Assembly: GCF_021917145.1 (NCBI RefSeq)
Contig: NC_061065.1
Location: 13,298,394 to 13,362,393 of the forward strand
Direction of reading: 5' to 3'
Source of the DNA: Hypomesus transpacificus
Taxonomy: Eukaryota > Chordata > Actinopteri > Osmeriformes > Osmeridae
Length of the DNA: 64,000 nucleotides
Below the pieces are notes generated by a model. The model worked only from the letters and a program-made list of their open reading frames with translations, was not told the origin of the DNA and made no database searches. Numbering within the stretch: the stretch's first letter is position 1; each line of letters starts with the position of its first letter. The position numbers were made by a program, and so were the translations under genes. This document shows positions 40,439-54,400 of this stretch, piece after piece.

Positions 40439-43400
40439 GGCGAAAACGAAACCCAAGCCTTCCTCTCTTCCTCCTCTCTTCCTCCTCTCTTCCACCTCTC
40501 TTCCTCCTCTCTTCCTCCTCTCAACCAGTCCTGTTGCGACAAAGCCCGGTGTGAATTTGACATGAGATTCAATCTCCCTCTCCCTCTTCCCTTTTGTCTC
40601 GAGAGATAGCCTTCTCCTGCTCCAGATGTCTTGTGAAATACTCGCCTCCCTCACACATACTTGAGCACCGCAGACACATTCCATGTGCACCCACCCACCC
40701 ACCCACACACCCACTCTAAGGCTCTAATGGACCTCTATTGCTTGGCTGCAGAAGGACCTCATTCACTTATTTTCTCTCCCTTGCTGTCTTTCTGCTGTAG
40801 CTTGATTACTGCGTCGGACCTGCTTTCCAACTGATTTTTGTTAGCACTGCGATGACTCATTAGATAAAGGATAGCAGTTGCAATTATTACTGTCACTCGT
40901 TGCTAAAACGATAGGGCTTATGTATGTGGAAATGATTTAAAGGATGTTGATTTATTTGATTTATCATGGCTTGATAAAGCAAAAGCCAATGCAATAACAA
41001 ACATTTTATTAGGTAAATTATGAACTTGACTATAAGCAAAATCTGTATGGACTTTATCTAAGAAAACGAATAAATTGGATTGTCATCTGGAGATGTCTGA
41101 ACATGTCTGGCTGTTTATTGTCTGATTTGGTGGAGAATATATTTAGTCCACACTTTACATTCAGATTCACTGGACTATGTGTGAAATGAGGATAGACCTA
41201 AGGTTACTGACCTACTCTAATAATAGAGTATTAGACATGCGGTGTTAGTTTATTCATAAATCAATGCACTGTTGCCATGGTAAACCATGTTGAACATACA
41301 TTTGTAAACATCTTCCAGAAACAATATAGAATCGATGAACACGAAAAATGCCCAGTAGATCAACAATAAGACTTTAGTCTGCAGTATGGTATCAATGCAT
41401 TACTGTCTGTTTATCCCTGGTTTACCACAGAGAAGCTTACAGCTTGAGTGAACTAGTAACAAAATCATCAAATGTAACGACACATGGAAGGAGAGATATT
41501 GATTCGAACACAGAGGGTGTCATCTGCAACTGTTTGTCTTAGTGGGTGAGATTCCAGGAACACGATTCATCATCCTAAAACACTGTGTGTTTGACTTGGT
41601 TCCAACCAGTTGGAACATGCTTAGCCCTGAACCTCTGATTCTCACAACTCACAGATTTGATCCATTTGATTTGAGTCGTAATTCTGAAGAACATGTTCGG
41701 TGTACAAAGATCGATAGAAACCCTGATGACAGATGGTTTTGTGTGACATTTCCTGAGGAGCGCACCATCACATTGTAGAAAATAGTAATTATCTACACTG
41801 CACTCCACAAATTGAGTGCTGTGTCACAGCAGCTTGTGCTACACCCCTCCTCCTCATATAAAGGTTGCCTATTCAGCATAGATCAATGCCATCATTTCAT
41901 TTATTTGCCCTCCATCCATTCTAAATTTCAGCGACTCAGCTCAGGTTAAATAGCACCCTGGGCAGGCGTGAAGCACTGTCAAGATTGGAGTGCGGCTACC
42001 CACCAATGCTGCTCACGCCTGAATAGCAAGGATTTCGTTTGTGGCAACAACAAAAAAGGTGTTCTTTTCTGCTTTGCTTGGAGTACCTTCTCTCTTCGTT
42101 GTTAGCTTGCCAGGACCAAAGAACAGGACAGCACCGTGCAGAACAAAGCAGTTACCTTGCGATGTATGTTACACTGTAAATAGATTGAAGCGATGGGACT
42201 GCTCAGTTTCAACAAGCTCCAGACTAGGCTGGCTGCGACATCTGGACTGAGCATAGAAGGCAGAAGGCACTGACAAAGCTGAGGTAGCTTACTGCATCAC
42301 TGATGGGCTTTGAGAGGAATAAATTACAGCTAAACACCTTAAACCCAGGTTGTAACCCACTATCCACCCACAATGTCAGGAGACCATGGCTAGGTCGTGT
42401 CAGCCGAGTGCAGAATCTAATGTTTTGCTGGGTTTGTGTAGTTAGCGCATTGGAAACCAAATCTTGTTTTGAATTATGTATGTGCAAGTAAAACCGAGTG
42501 GGAACCCACCAGAACGGAAGTCGCTCCTTCCATGACATGCTATTCTATGAAGTATATACAGAAAATAGTCTTCTCAACATAAAATATAATGTAAAGGTTC
42601 ACTAGTATAATGTAGATGTGAGATTTATTTCAGAATTCTCAATATTGATCATATTTCTCAAAGTATAATTAGAAACAAAACACCTCATTGTGGTAAAACA
42701 ACATCATATATTAATTGATATGCAGCTATTTATACTGTACATACATTCAACACTCACTTGTTCCTGTGAAAGAACAATAACATTGTCAAGATAGGTTGAG
42801 TGAAAGTTTAACCCATGTTAAAAAGGCCTCTTTGGTCTTTTGTATATTTGTATACCCCTGTTTAGAGATCGAATGAATGAATGCATCTGCATTATATACA
42901 TTTATGTGGATGTACATTATCCACAATGCACAATGTACATTTATCATTTACAAAACACACAATTTGTTCAAAGGCATTTGTTCAGAAAAATGATTTGACA
43001 GCATGTTATTCCCCAACTCACCATAAATTAGTACATGTATTTTCCTTCATGTTACGCTCAAACATGCTTACACCCTGAATTACGTTTCATGGAGAACTAA
43101 TGGTTTCATGGAGTGGTGATAGTCTTTGTATATCCAAGTAAAAAAGAGAGCTCTTAGGAGAGTCACAGTGGAGGTATGTCTGTCTGAGAGCTTGCCGATA
43201 CTTCAGCAAAAGGCTTTTTTTGGGTGGCAGAGATACCTCTTTTCAAGCCTTCAAGCTTTCAATAAGGAAAAACTTTAACCTGAGTATGCACACATAGCAC
43301 TTGCTAGAATAGAAAGGTCTAACCAACCCCCACACACCCACAAACAAACAGAACATATCAAACAGAACATGTAACGTTCATAACATTCACACACACGTCA

Positions 43401-43654
43401 ACGAACATGTATTCAGTCAGTGATTCGCCTGTAAAGACCACTCATGGATATAGGCTCCCACAAGTCAAACAAGGGAAACATCACCAGTAAGTCAGAACTA
43501 CATCCCCAAGAACACAATTACAGTACACCAGTCTGCAAAACCACCAGAGAACATTCCCTTCGGATGTCTTCTTCTCCTCGCAATCAGGAAGATTTAATCG
43601 GTTTGATCATGTGACATGACGGGTCTCTCCTAGCAGAAAGAGAACAGACTCGTA
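40439..43654. other. chga 3' UTR and chga-itpk1 convergent intergenic region
   Basis: A clear AATAAA at 41069-41074 followed by GT-rich sequence is the likely chga polyadenylation signal, giving a 3' UTR of about 650 bases. The itpk1 3' UTR extends leftward from 43655; its end was not identified (a TTTATT at about 42623 is one candidate on the minus strand). Open frames near 41542 and 42041 show no domain and no splice context, so I do not call genes. Confidence 0.5.
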
Positions 43655-46600
43655 TCAGTGCGAGGAGGTTTTGGTTGCTATGGCTGACACGCAGTGCTGC
43701 TGGAAGTTCGCCGGCACTTCCGAGTTACACCCCAGTCCCTGATGGGCGCCCCTCCTGACGCCCTCGCCTTCGGCGAAGCGGGAGCCGGCCTCTTTTTCCA
43801 GGAGCGCGCAGGGTTTCCCGCAGGGGTTGTTTGTCTCCGACGCCTGCGCCTTCAGCACGCTGGTCAGGTGACTGAGCAGGTCGTGGAAGAACTCGGGGAC
43901 GCCCTCGTAACCTGAGGAGGGGAACACACAGGTGCTTTCGAATGAGTATGTTGACAGAACGAGGTCGTGTGCGACTATCCGCCCAGGAGAACAGAGTTGG
44001 GCGATTTCTCACAACAGCATGTACAGCCTAATTACTGTATGTGTGAAACCAACAGCAGGTTGGAACCATTCAGGAAACAGAACAGCTCAGAGAAGCTCAA
44101 AACTTTCTTTGTTCTTGACTGTTAAACATCTCCAAAGTCAGGAGTCCACAACAACACACATCCATTCCCTTCGTCACCTAGAAACCCATAACACTGCCGT
44201 TTAGATGTCTATACCAGATAGGGTTCATGATTACAATAATGTATTATTATAGGGGATTTATACTCATACGTAATTTCCTGTCAGCAGACTGCTATCTCTC
44301 TCTGGGCTAACGACAAGCACACAGATTATGCTGAGTAGAGAAAGGACAGAGGCTTAAGAAAGCCATGTCGGTGATTGGAAGGATAGCAGACTACTTGTGA
44401 TCTTATCGTGACATAAACAAGTGACGCCTGTGAACACCCACCGGTGGGAAACAAACCGTCTCCATGGTAATGGGAGACGTTTAGTGTTTAGTAATCATGT
44501 GAAGTGTATGTGTGTGTGTGTGTGTGTCTACCTCAGCAAGGTCAAGATAGTATAAAATCCACATCATAAAGCCAAGCTCACGGGCACTTCGACACAACAA
44601 CAATGTTGCTATAGTAGCACTTTGAGTGCAAGAAAGGCACATTACAAATACAAAAAATTATGATTATTATTACTGTGAGTAAACCTCCCCGCTACCATAT
44701 GAATGTACTTATTTTAAACAAATTTAAAGTAAATATCCTACAAATATATCAAATTTGACAGAGTATATATAACTTGTTTCTCTCTCAGAATAGAGCAAAT
44801 GAAAGTATGTATTACTCAGACACAGTCATGCCGTCCTTCCGTGGTGTTTGGACGTAAAACAGAGAACATTCTAGCAGCGTGACATCATCCTGAGCTCGTC
44901 CATCAGGCTCAACACAGCCACCTCGTGGAGCTTTCCAGAATAACCCAAACAGTCTGTACAGCTGACCTCTCACACAGCAGTGTTACCATATAAAAACACA
45001 ATTTGTGGTGAGTTCTGGTTTGTGAGAAAGCCTCAAAAGAAATTCAATTCAAATGGCCACCACAGACCTAACTCTACAAATTCACCAATAACCTGTTTTG
45101 TTATGTAAGTGGTTTGAAGTACAGTACACCAACATAGCTCCAGTGCTGTGACAGGTGTACTGTTAAAAAACCTTGTTTGTGCATCAGTTAAGTATCAACT
45201 ACTTCAAATAGCAGTACTGACCTGGAAAAGCATTGATGTCAATGACACTGTGCTGGCCTGTCTGGTTGCTAATGATGATGTCGATACCAAACAGCGACAC
45301 ACCTAGGGTCTGTCGCAGACACCTGGAGATCTCCCTGATGACATCATCTTTGGGTTGTCTGGACACACCCTCGGCGTTGTCCCTCTGAGAAAAAACAAAC
45401 TTGCGGTCAGTTCCAGAACATTCCATTCTCTCCAACTGTTGTTATCATCTCCGGAGCCCCCGAAAAACCATGGCAACGTCAACACAGATTTGTGACCACA
45501 TCAATCAAATGAGCATATTAAAAACAAAGCATAAAGGGGACATTTCGGTCCCACATCGGTATGACTCCATCAAATAAATTAAACGACAATATGTATTTAC
45601 AAGACGTTTTGTAGATACTTACAGAGGTAAGGTCAGAGGCACATTCTGGCTTTGAAACGTTGTGACTGTTGAAAAAGATCGCCGTTCTCTCTGAAAGACA
45701 GAATTCCCAAACAAGACGCTTTAGAGGGAAACACATCTGTACTGAAATAGTACTAAAGATGCATTCAAATTGACTTTTTTCACATTCAAGTGCAAGAATC
45801 ACTTCATTTATGCCGGCCTTGCAAAGCCCTTTATGGTGACATAACAAGCCAAAGACGTTACAAGTCATTTGATCATAAACTCTAATCAAATCACAAAAAG
45901 TCTGTGCCTAATGTGTACATTTCCTCAGTCATCACTTCCTAAGACAATTCAGCTATGTCCCAACAGGGGGCGGAAGAGAGCAGTGTCTCCGTCGCCTCGC
46001 TGTGTCTGCTGCCGTGACGACACTCCTCGAAGGCGCGCCTGCGAGTTGAACCGGGGAGACGGATCCCGTCCACAAACACGTGGCCCGAGACGAAACACAA
46101 ACACGGAACAAGGGAGGGCCTCAGGGGGGGGGGGGGGGGGTGTTGGGTGAAACGCCCAAACGGAGCGCCTCGGAAGTCCCTATGGATGCCAATCCGGCTG
46201 CTGCCGACCGCTCAAAGCAAATATGTGTTTATAAACAGTTGCGTAGCAGTTTTCTTTATTAGGGAATGAACGATGCAGCTGTGGCTCACAGCTTAGTCCG
46301 AGCGATGTGACTTTGGGTTTCATTTACAGACAACACACACACCTCCTTTACACCTACACACACTCTGTATCTACGGGCTAACTGGATCTCTCTGTTTCTA
46401 AAAGTCCATTCGGGTTTTAGCTCACTTAGATTAATATTATGCTCAATAGATTATGCTAGCTTTGTCATTAGTAGAAGTATTTTGTGGGGTGACTTGAATG
46501 CAATGCTAACTTAGGCACGTGTTTGGCACACATGACCACATACATGGAGATCTTTAATGCTTTGTAGTGAGTCATAGAGTTGGGCAGACTAGCACTCCCT

Positions 46601-48389
46601 ATCTCACCTGCTGGTCCGGAGGGAAAGTTCCGGATAGAGGGCCTCTCCACCACAGTGTATGCCTCTCCCACCACAAAGACCTTGTACAGCACGGCATTGT
46701 GGTTAATGAAGTTCTGGATCACACAAGGAGGCTTGATGTCCTTCAGGTCCTCCTCGCTGAAGATGATGGCCATCTAAGGAAAGTGAAACAGTCTTTTGGG
46801 ATCAATAAATAAAAAGCAGAACCAGGAAACCAAAATTGTAGTTTATGCTAGGCGCCGCAGAATCACTCAGCTAGCCATGTTGAAAATAGCCAGACTCGAA
46901 ACTTGTATTGATCTGTGTAAACTTCAACTACCACTTAATTCTAAAACCTGCGCCAGATTTGACTGTTCATCGTTCAACTCCATTTATGTCATTAATGCTT
47001 TTGATCACTACAATGCCAAGTTCCCCCGTGATTCCACATGTGCAGGAAACGAACCACCACTGAAACACCATTCAGTCCTGTCCTTACAGCTCTGTTTGAC
47101 ATAAGAGAAAGGTGACACAAAACGTGGGGGCATTGACAACATGTGTGACAAAGAGGTGTGCTCTTATCTGTGCTGAAAACTCAATATTGAAAGCTTTCAC
47201 AATCAATGGCCTTTATGGCCTGCTGTAATGTCCCATCCAACCAGACAGCAAACTGAACTGCTTTATCTCCTAAAGTACACAGTCATAAAACCCAGGTACG
47301 AACGACTCGCCAGTAAACGGACTCTCCAATGACACATCCTCCCATCCCTTGTTCCGTGACACACTCACACACACATCGGTCTCGACAACCATCCAATTCT
47401 TTCCAGAGAAAAAGGGAGTTAATGAGTAAAGGCCCTTGCTGTTTTCATTGAAGTTGGCAAAATAGATGAAGGTGGGACAAAATATCATCCAGAGACATAA
47501 TGTCTGATAGGGTAGTGAGCTATTGGTGAGGTGATCCAATCCTAAATCAATCACAAGGGTCAAAGGTCACCTAGTTTTCCTCAGAGGCGTTGTCTTTTTA
47601 TTGTCCGATGGGGCAGAATGAAAGACACAGGCTTCATCTTGATAAACGGACAAAGTCGTCGCATAAAAAAGGACTGGGGGAAAAAAGATTGTTTCTTACC
47701 TCATGGGAATTTGTGCCGTGCGCCACCCGCGGCTTGCAAACTGTAGTTGAGAGAAATATATCAACATGTTAAAAGGTTTACTATATTAGGATGCTCTGCT
47801 AAAACTGGGAAGTAATGACAGTTTTTACCCAAATAGTTCCTAGTCCCTCTCCTTAGACTGCAATTCCTCTTAATTACGGCAGTTGAAATAAAAACGTTTT
47901 CAATCAACCTTAAGCACTTCAAAAGTCACTTCTTTGAAAGTGTATATAATATCCTTAATCAATCATCCACACGGTGAGGAAAAAACAAGTCGTCTATAAT
48001 ATTGTTTCATCGTGACATCAACGTCTGGTGAATCTTTAGTAAAATAACTCCACTGTAATTACAAGTACTCCAATGCAACAGCAAACCCCCCCCAGAGAGT
48101 GGGGAGCTGGGTGCTAACTTACTGAAGGGGAAGGTGATGTCGTGTTTCTGCAGGAGCTGCAGGGTGTCAGCCCCACACTCGCTGGTGAGGACCATGAAGG
48201 GAGGAGAGCGGAGCCTGTCATCTGGGGGGGGGGGGGGGGAATCAGATTTTCACGGGTCAGTGACCGTCTTAAGGTTTTCCGATCGAACTTTGCATGTGGC
48301 GCAAAGCGCGTGGCTCATTCTACCGCGCAGCTGAATGACAAGAGGGAGAAAGTTAGAGGAACATAACCTAAGAATGAGAAAGCTGGAAT

Positions 48390-48420
<31 letters not shown>

Positions 48421-51400
48421 TAAGAGAGAGACAGAGAGAGGTGACAAAGACAGTTAGAGAAACACAGAGAGTAAGATGACCACGTTGCTGGGGGGGGGGG
48501 GGGGGGACCGTGTGACCCGGAGCACTAATCCTGCTTCAAGAAATACGACCATGTGGTGCCGTAGGTCAGAGTCACAATGTGTAAACAACATTCGACTTGG
48601 ATGTGAAACTTCACGCTGAAAGGCTTCTTCCACCCGTCGGAGATGATGTAACAACACTTTGATCTTTCACTGACGCTCTTCGAAAATATGGAGCCAGCCG
48701 AGCCGTGACCCTATGGCTGGCTCCAGAGGCTGTTGGAGATACAAAGGGGAGTGTTTCTGTGTGTCTGTGTCTCTGTGTGTGTGTGTGTGTGTGTGTAGAA
48801 GCACAACACGAACAACAATTTGCTTGTTTAAATCCCACTTTAAACGCTGACTGCCTTACCTCCCCTGTCTCCCTCCCTCTCCCCCATGCAGAAGCATATC
48901 TTCCCTTTATGGTCTCAAAGCTGTTCTGATGGTTATTTTGAGTCAATGTCTAGGATGCAGCAGCTATTGACACTGCAATGCACAATTCCTCTCGAGCAAA
49001 ATCATCTCTAAATCTGTGGCTTGTCTATGATCTCTCTCTCTCTCTCTTCATCCTCTTTCTCAACATTTACCAGTCCTCCGCCATTCTCAGTTTCTCTCTT
49101 TTTTATTTCGCGTATTTTTCTCGATTCAATGGGCTCGACTCCCATCGCCATGTTTGCTCACCGTGACCCTCTAGCTGGAACACACAGCTCGCTTGACAAC
49201 AATACAGGCACTGTGACGTCACTGAGCAAGGTGGTGGCCTTAGCCTCCTGATCCTTGAGGACACAGACGAGCCCGTTTTGAAACATGCATACCTACCCAA
49301 ACAGACAGAAACGTTCTGAACACAGTCCATCATTCGATCTCTGGAATCGTTCTTTTTTGGGTCTCTTGTCGCTCCCATCTAACTATCGCTCCCTGGTTAT
49401 CCATCCGTCATCCTACACAACGTCGGCTGTGTTTCATATCTACCAATTGAGGGTCGTTTCATATAAGAAACAAAAGGTTTTGCCCCGTCAAGAGATGACT
49501 TGGCATTTAAAGCATGACTCCGGATCTGACCTTTTGTAAATAATCTCTAAACTGAGCAAAGAGAGGGGGAAGAATGGATGAGCATATAAACATTTGTAAG
49601 CACATCCCCAAGAGCCAGAACTACTCTAATAGGGCTAAACAGAATCCTAGCTAAATAACCACCAAGGGTATGAAGACTCCGGGAAGTTATTAAAAGTCCA
49701 GAGAGAAATATCTTTAGGCCTACGGTAGTTAGGGTGTGGGGGAGGTCTGGAACAGGACTGCAGAGGTGCACAAAAGCTTTTCTCTTGGCCTAATGTTGTG
49801 ACACTTAATAAGTTAGAGGTAGATTCTGCAATGTCTATGCTATGTTCCTTTTAGAGTTTGATTTAGGCGTGTGTAAGTCCATTCAAGTAGCCAGTTACAT
49901 AAGCACGAGCGGTTATCTGCTTTTTCCCATGGTCCTTCTCTCTGTTTCAGCTAATTGCCATGGAAGTGGTTGCTGGGGTGACAGAAGCCCATGGAAAACA
50001 CACTTTCTCTCTTGAAGCAAAGTTGTTTCTTTCGGTACAAAGTCCGGAGCCAAGAAACATTTCACCTCAGAGAACCCCAGGTCTTCGGCACTGCACTATG
50101 GGATGCTTGCAAAGAGGGCAAGTGGGCAACTTTTGACTTGAGGTGATATATTTAGCCATGCTGTCAATTCTAGATTAATCAGTGAGTTTAATCACAATTA
50201 ACCTGTAAATTACAATTCATCTGTAAATTATTTACATGGACTTCCACATGGACTTCCACATGGACTTCCACATGAAAAAACCTTTGGGTTGTGCGAACAC
50301 CTCCATTTCCCACATTCTATGGCAGCAGGTGCCATAGTTCCTAGCTATCAAGCCCTAGCTCCATCTCGCTGGCTAACACCCTCTGACAAAGGATGAGCCA
50401 GTCGGCAGTTTCCATACACGCTATGGCTAAACCCACTCTAAGCCATGCATTTCCCCAGCGGAAAGCCCCGAAATGGAGCCTGCGTTTTGACATCCAGGCT
50501 GGAACAAAAGAGGAACAGAAAGCCAGCTCATGAAGCCACTGGTGGCAACACATGGATTCCCGTATTTTTTGAATTGCCTGGAGTTTCTTCCACGGGGATC
50601 AGAGTGTGTGTCAAGAGAGACTCATACACCTACTGAATGAGGATGCTGAGGGGGTGTGTGTTGTGGTCAGTTGGTGTATGTGTGTAGACCGTAATTCCCA
50701 GTGTGATGGTCGATGTTCTGCCATAATCTCGATACAGTCTTGAACGGGGTTCAGCTCTTCACCCAAATAATGTGTGTGTGTGTTTGTGTGTCTATGTGTT
50801 CCAGGACAGCCCCATCTCCATACCTCCCATGCTGTCCTCAAGCCTGTGGATCAGCTGGTACGACTTGCAGCGATCCAGCAGGGTCCTGATGGCTGGCAGG
50901 GGGTCCAGAACCACTGTCTCAGGATGAGCATCAATGTAGTCCTGGGATATGAAAAAACAAAACAACCACAGTCCAACATGTTTTTTGTCAGTACAAGGTA
51001 CTGGAAAAAAAGCTGTTATTAAATGAAGCTTTTATCCCACTTTTGAAGATAAACTTCAATGGATGTGTAACATAAATATTCAAGTTAATCATCCCTTTTT
51101 CTTTTATACTGTATTTACAATTTGAGGACGATTTTATCTTTTTGTCCTCTATCAATAAAACCATAAAAGGAGGGGAAAAGACTGAGAGGAATTTAGTTTT
51201 TTTCTTGACAATACACATTGAGCAATGCTTTTAGGAGTTATGGGTCACAAAACTATTTCATGTGGAGAGCATACTGTTTACAAGATGTCTGGGAATACAA
51301 AGCAATGAAAGGAATGCCAGTGAAAACGAGTTGCTAACTTTACCATTGACAGTCTTTTAAGCCTAACTAGGCACTGGGCAGGTGGATACGATCTACCAAA

Positions 51401-54400
51401 GACTTAATCAACTTTTCCTAGGGGCCATTAATTGCTTGACATAGTTTTAAAAGAATATGGGCAAAATCATGTTTTACCAAAGTTAAAAACAAATTCTGCA
51501 ACAAGGCAATTATCATTTATCAGTTTATGGTCTACATTCGATTAATTGATAACTTTGTGTACAGAATCTATGTTGCGAATATTGTGGAAATATGCTAATC
51601 TCAGGCTACTTTGTTGCCCTGCAACTTACTGAACAGTAAGCTATCAGTGTTCAAAAGCATGCTGGGACAAGAACTGTGTCAAAAGAACATCTAACTATCC
51701 CTTTAAGTTCAGTAGTTACCAAAATCCAACAAAATGTCTCCTCCACATGAACAGGCTTACCTGGACACTCTGCATGAGCAGCAGGGCCTGTGTATCGTTC
51801 TGGTCGGCTTCCAGGATGAGGTCTGTCAGCTTGTGGATGATGACGTCAAAAGGACCCTGCTCCTCCAGGGGCTGACTAAGATCCAGCTGAGGATGAGATT
51901 GACATTTCAGAGGAGTTAGGTCATAGGAGACCAAAATACTCTTGTATTACCAACAGATCAGTGTCGCAAGCCCTCACACAAACACTGACAAAACGATTGC
52001 TTTGAATATCGAGGGTCTGAAAGCTGAGGCTGTTTTGGCAATCTTTTACCGTGCACTTAAGCACCGACAAATAATATAGCAACGACTATAGCAACACATC
52101 CTTTTTAATCACACTGCAGTACCTATAGGTTTATAAAAAATACAATAGATAAATAATTAGAAAGGCAAAACACTTTGAAGGATTGATTTTCCATGGACGC
52201 CAATGGTGAAACCGAGTGTTTGAACCGCAAAAGTGAGTGTGTGTGTGTGTGTGTGGGGGGGGGGGGCTTTCACGGTGAAGCCACCACAATCCTTCAGAGG
52301 CTGATGCCAGTGGGACGTTCGTCACCAAAGGGTGAACGCCGTCACCAAATATAGGAGCAGACTGCAGACCCACCAAGTTGTGGGATGAAGGAAGGGAATA
52401 TGGGGGACCCTTAGGGGAATTCCGACAAGGATTTCAAAGAGTCTAGAGGGTCTGGAACTTCTTAGCCGATGGTGTCTCTGGTTAAAACATGCTAGAAAAG
52501 CTTGTCAGCTTAGCTGCAGTATGATACTGGTACCACTTGTACATATCCAGAACATTAATCAAGGAACTTTTCAATATACTTTGTACAGCGTATATTATAC
52601 ATTGTTATGAAACAATGAATGGGGTTATTAAGAGGATGAATGGTGAGAGCCAATGACAAAGTGCTTTGGATTCTATTATAAAACCTTTCAGAGCCCTTTT
52701 AACTCATTAACTTACAGTGAGTCTATGAAAAGATTTACATTCACATTCAAACTGTCACTGTCCACTTGCTTAAAACAAACAGAAGGCCAATAACAAACAT
52801 GGTGGCTTCTGAGGAACTGGGATGTAAAACGACAAACAACCCATTTGAAAATGTTTATCTTGTGGGTTCTGTTCCCTGTTGGTTTATGTTGAACATCCTT
52901 TAATGGTGGTTCAATGATTGCACGCCAGAGTGCTCCCCCTCTTTCTTTTCCTAAGAAAGTATTGTTATTTTAAACACAGTTGTCCTTGTTGTGCTAGCTA
53001 GTTTACCTTGACTGGCCTGTACTGATGTTGCTAGTTCACTAGTAAGTGGCGAGAGAGAGAGAGAGCGAGAGACAAATATAGGGTGACAAAGAGAGAGAGA
53101 CAAAGAGAGAGAGACAAAGAGAGAGTGACAAAGAGAGTGACAGAGAGGTCATACACCAAAGGGTGTGGATGTAATTGTGAAGTAATAATTGACTCGAGTT
53201 AAGCTATTTAAAAGTGTATGTCACACCTCCCTGACAACAAACAAGGTTTGAACAAGCTTGAAATTACTTGGGGATCAATTTCTTTTGTCATGTTACACCC
53301 TCCTAAAAATAAAAGGTTGTATCCAAGTATGATGCATTACAAGCAAAATGGTAGGACACTGCTAATGTTTGACAGTTAATGCAAGAACAATAAGAAAGAG
53401 TACATAGACACAAAGAGTATCTGTACGAATACAACTAACATTTCTTGAAGGTAAGGGCATATTTTGTCTTTTCAAGAAATGCTTCTTTAAATAGCTGGAA
53501 ACCAGTTTAAATAACTTGATGTATTTTTGTGAAAAGATGACCACTATACTACCAGCTTGGAGAAACACAGAAAATGTAACAAGATATATTCCTAATGACA
53601 GCTGAACAGACTAAATTCATAGAAACTAGGGATAGGCATTATCTTGAGTCCGTGTACTGATAGTGTGAGTAATTATTGTCTCTAATAGAACAGCATTTTA
53701 CAACTAGTTGATCATTAACAAAAGATTTATTCTGTTTTGTGTGGGCGACCTATGGCTGGGTGTGGTTAGCCTTGGTATGACTTGTGACATAACAGTCCAC
53801 TCAAAGTTTACTTCCTCTGCTTTTCACTCAACCCCCGTAAATGCCAATTGTCCGCCTATGTTATCTTACAATATGTGCTCAAGTCTGTGTACATCATTGT
53901 ATTGCTCAGTAAAGTATGTGCTACATGCAGTCAACAAACGATAGGAAAGAGCCAGTCTTGTTTTGGTGACAGGGTTTATCAGTGTGCTGTTTCTATCCGA
54001 GAGCAGATAGTGTCAGTGGAGGCTAGACGTTTTGACATGCTCCGGCACGTTATCAGATGGAACTGCATGCTGTTTCGACACATGCAACCATGTTTGCAGT
54101 TCTGCCCCCCCGACGCCTCAGTGAATGTCTGGGTGGATCTCAGAGTCAAAAATCATGAGCACATGTCAACTTCCATGACATGAGAAGGAAGGATGAGAAG
54201 GGGAGGAGAGAGGGACCACAGTCCAAAGATAACACAGTACATTAGAAACACGGAAGGGCAACCAGAAAGAACTTCTGGCCTCCAGGACGCACCCACTTCA
54301 AAGAATTCAAGTGATTCAAGGAATACATACTTGAGGCCTACGGTGTATGCTCATCTACTCATACACCTACATTGTTTGTCCTCAACGCACATACTGTACT

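Noticed and set aside
41542-41778. 78-codon plus-strand open frame between chga and itpk1
   Set aside because: No domain, signal peptide or splice context; lies just past the chga polyadenylation signal.
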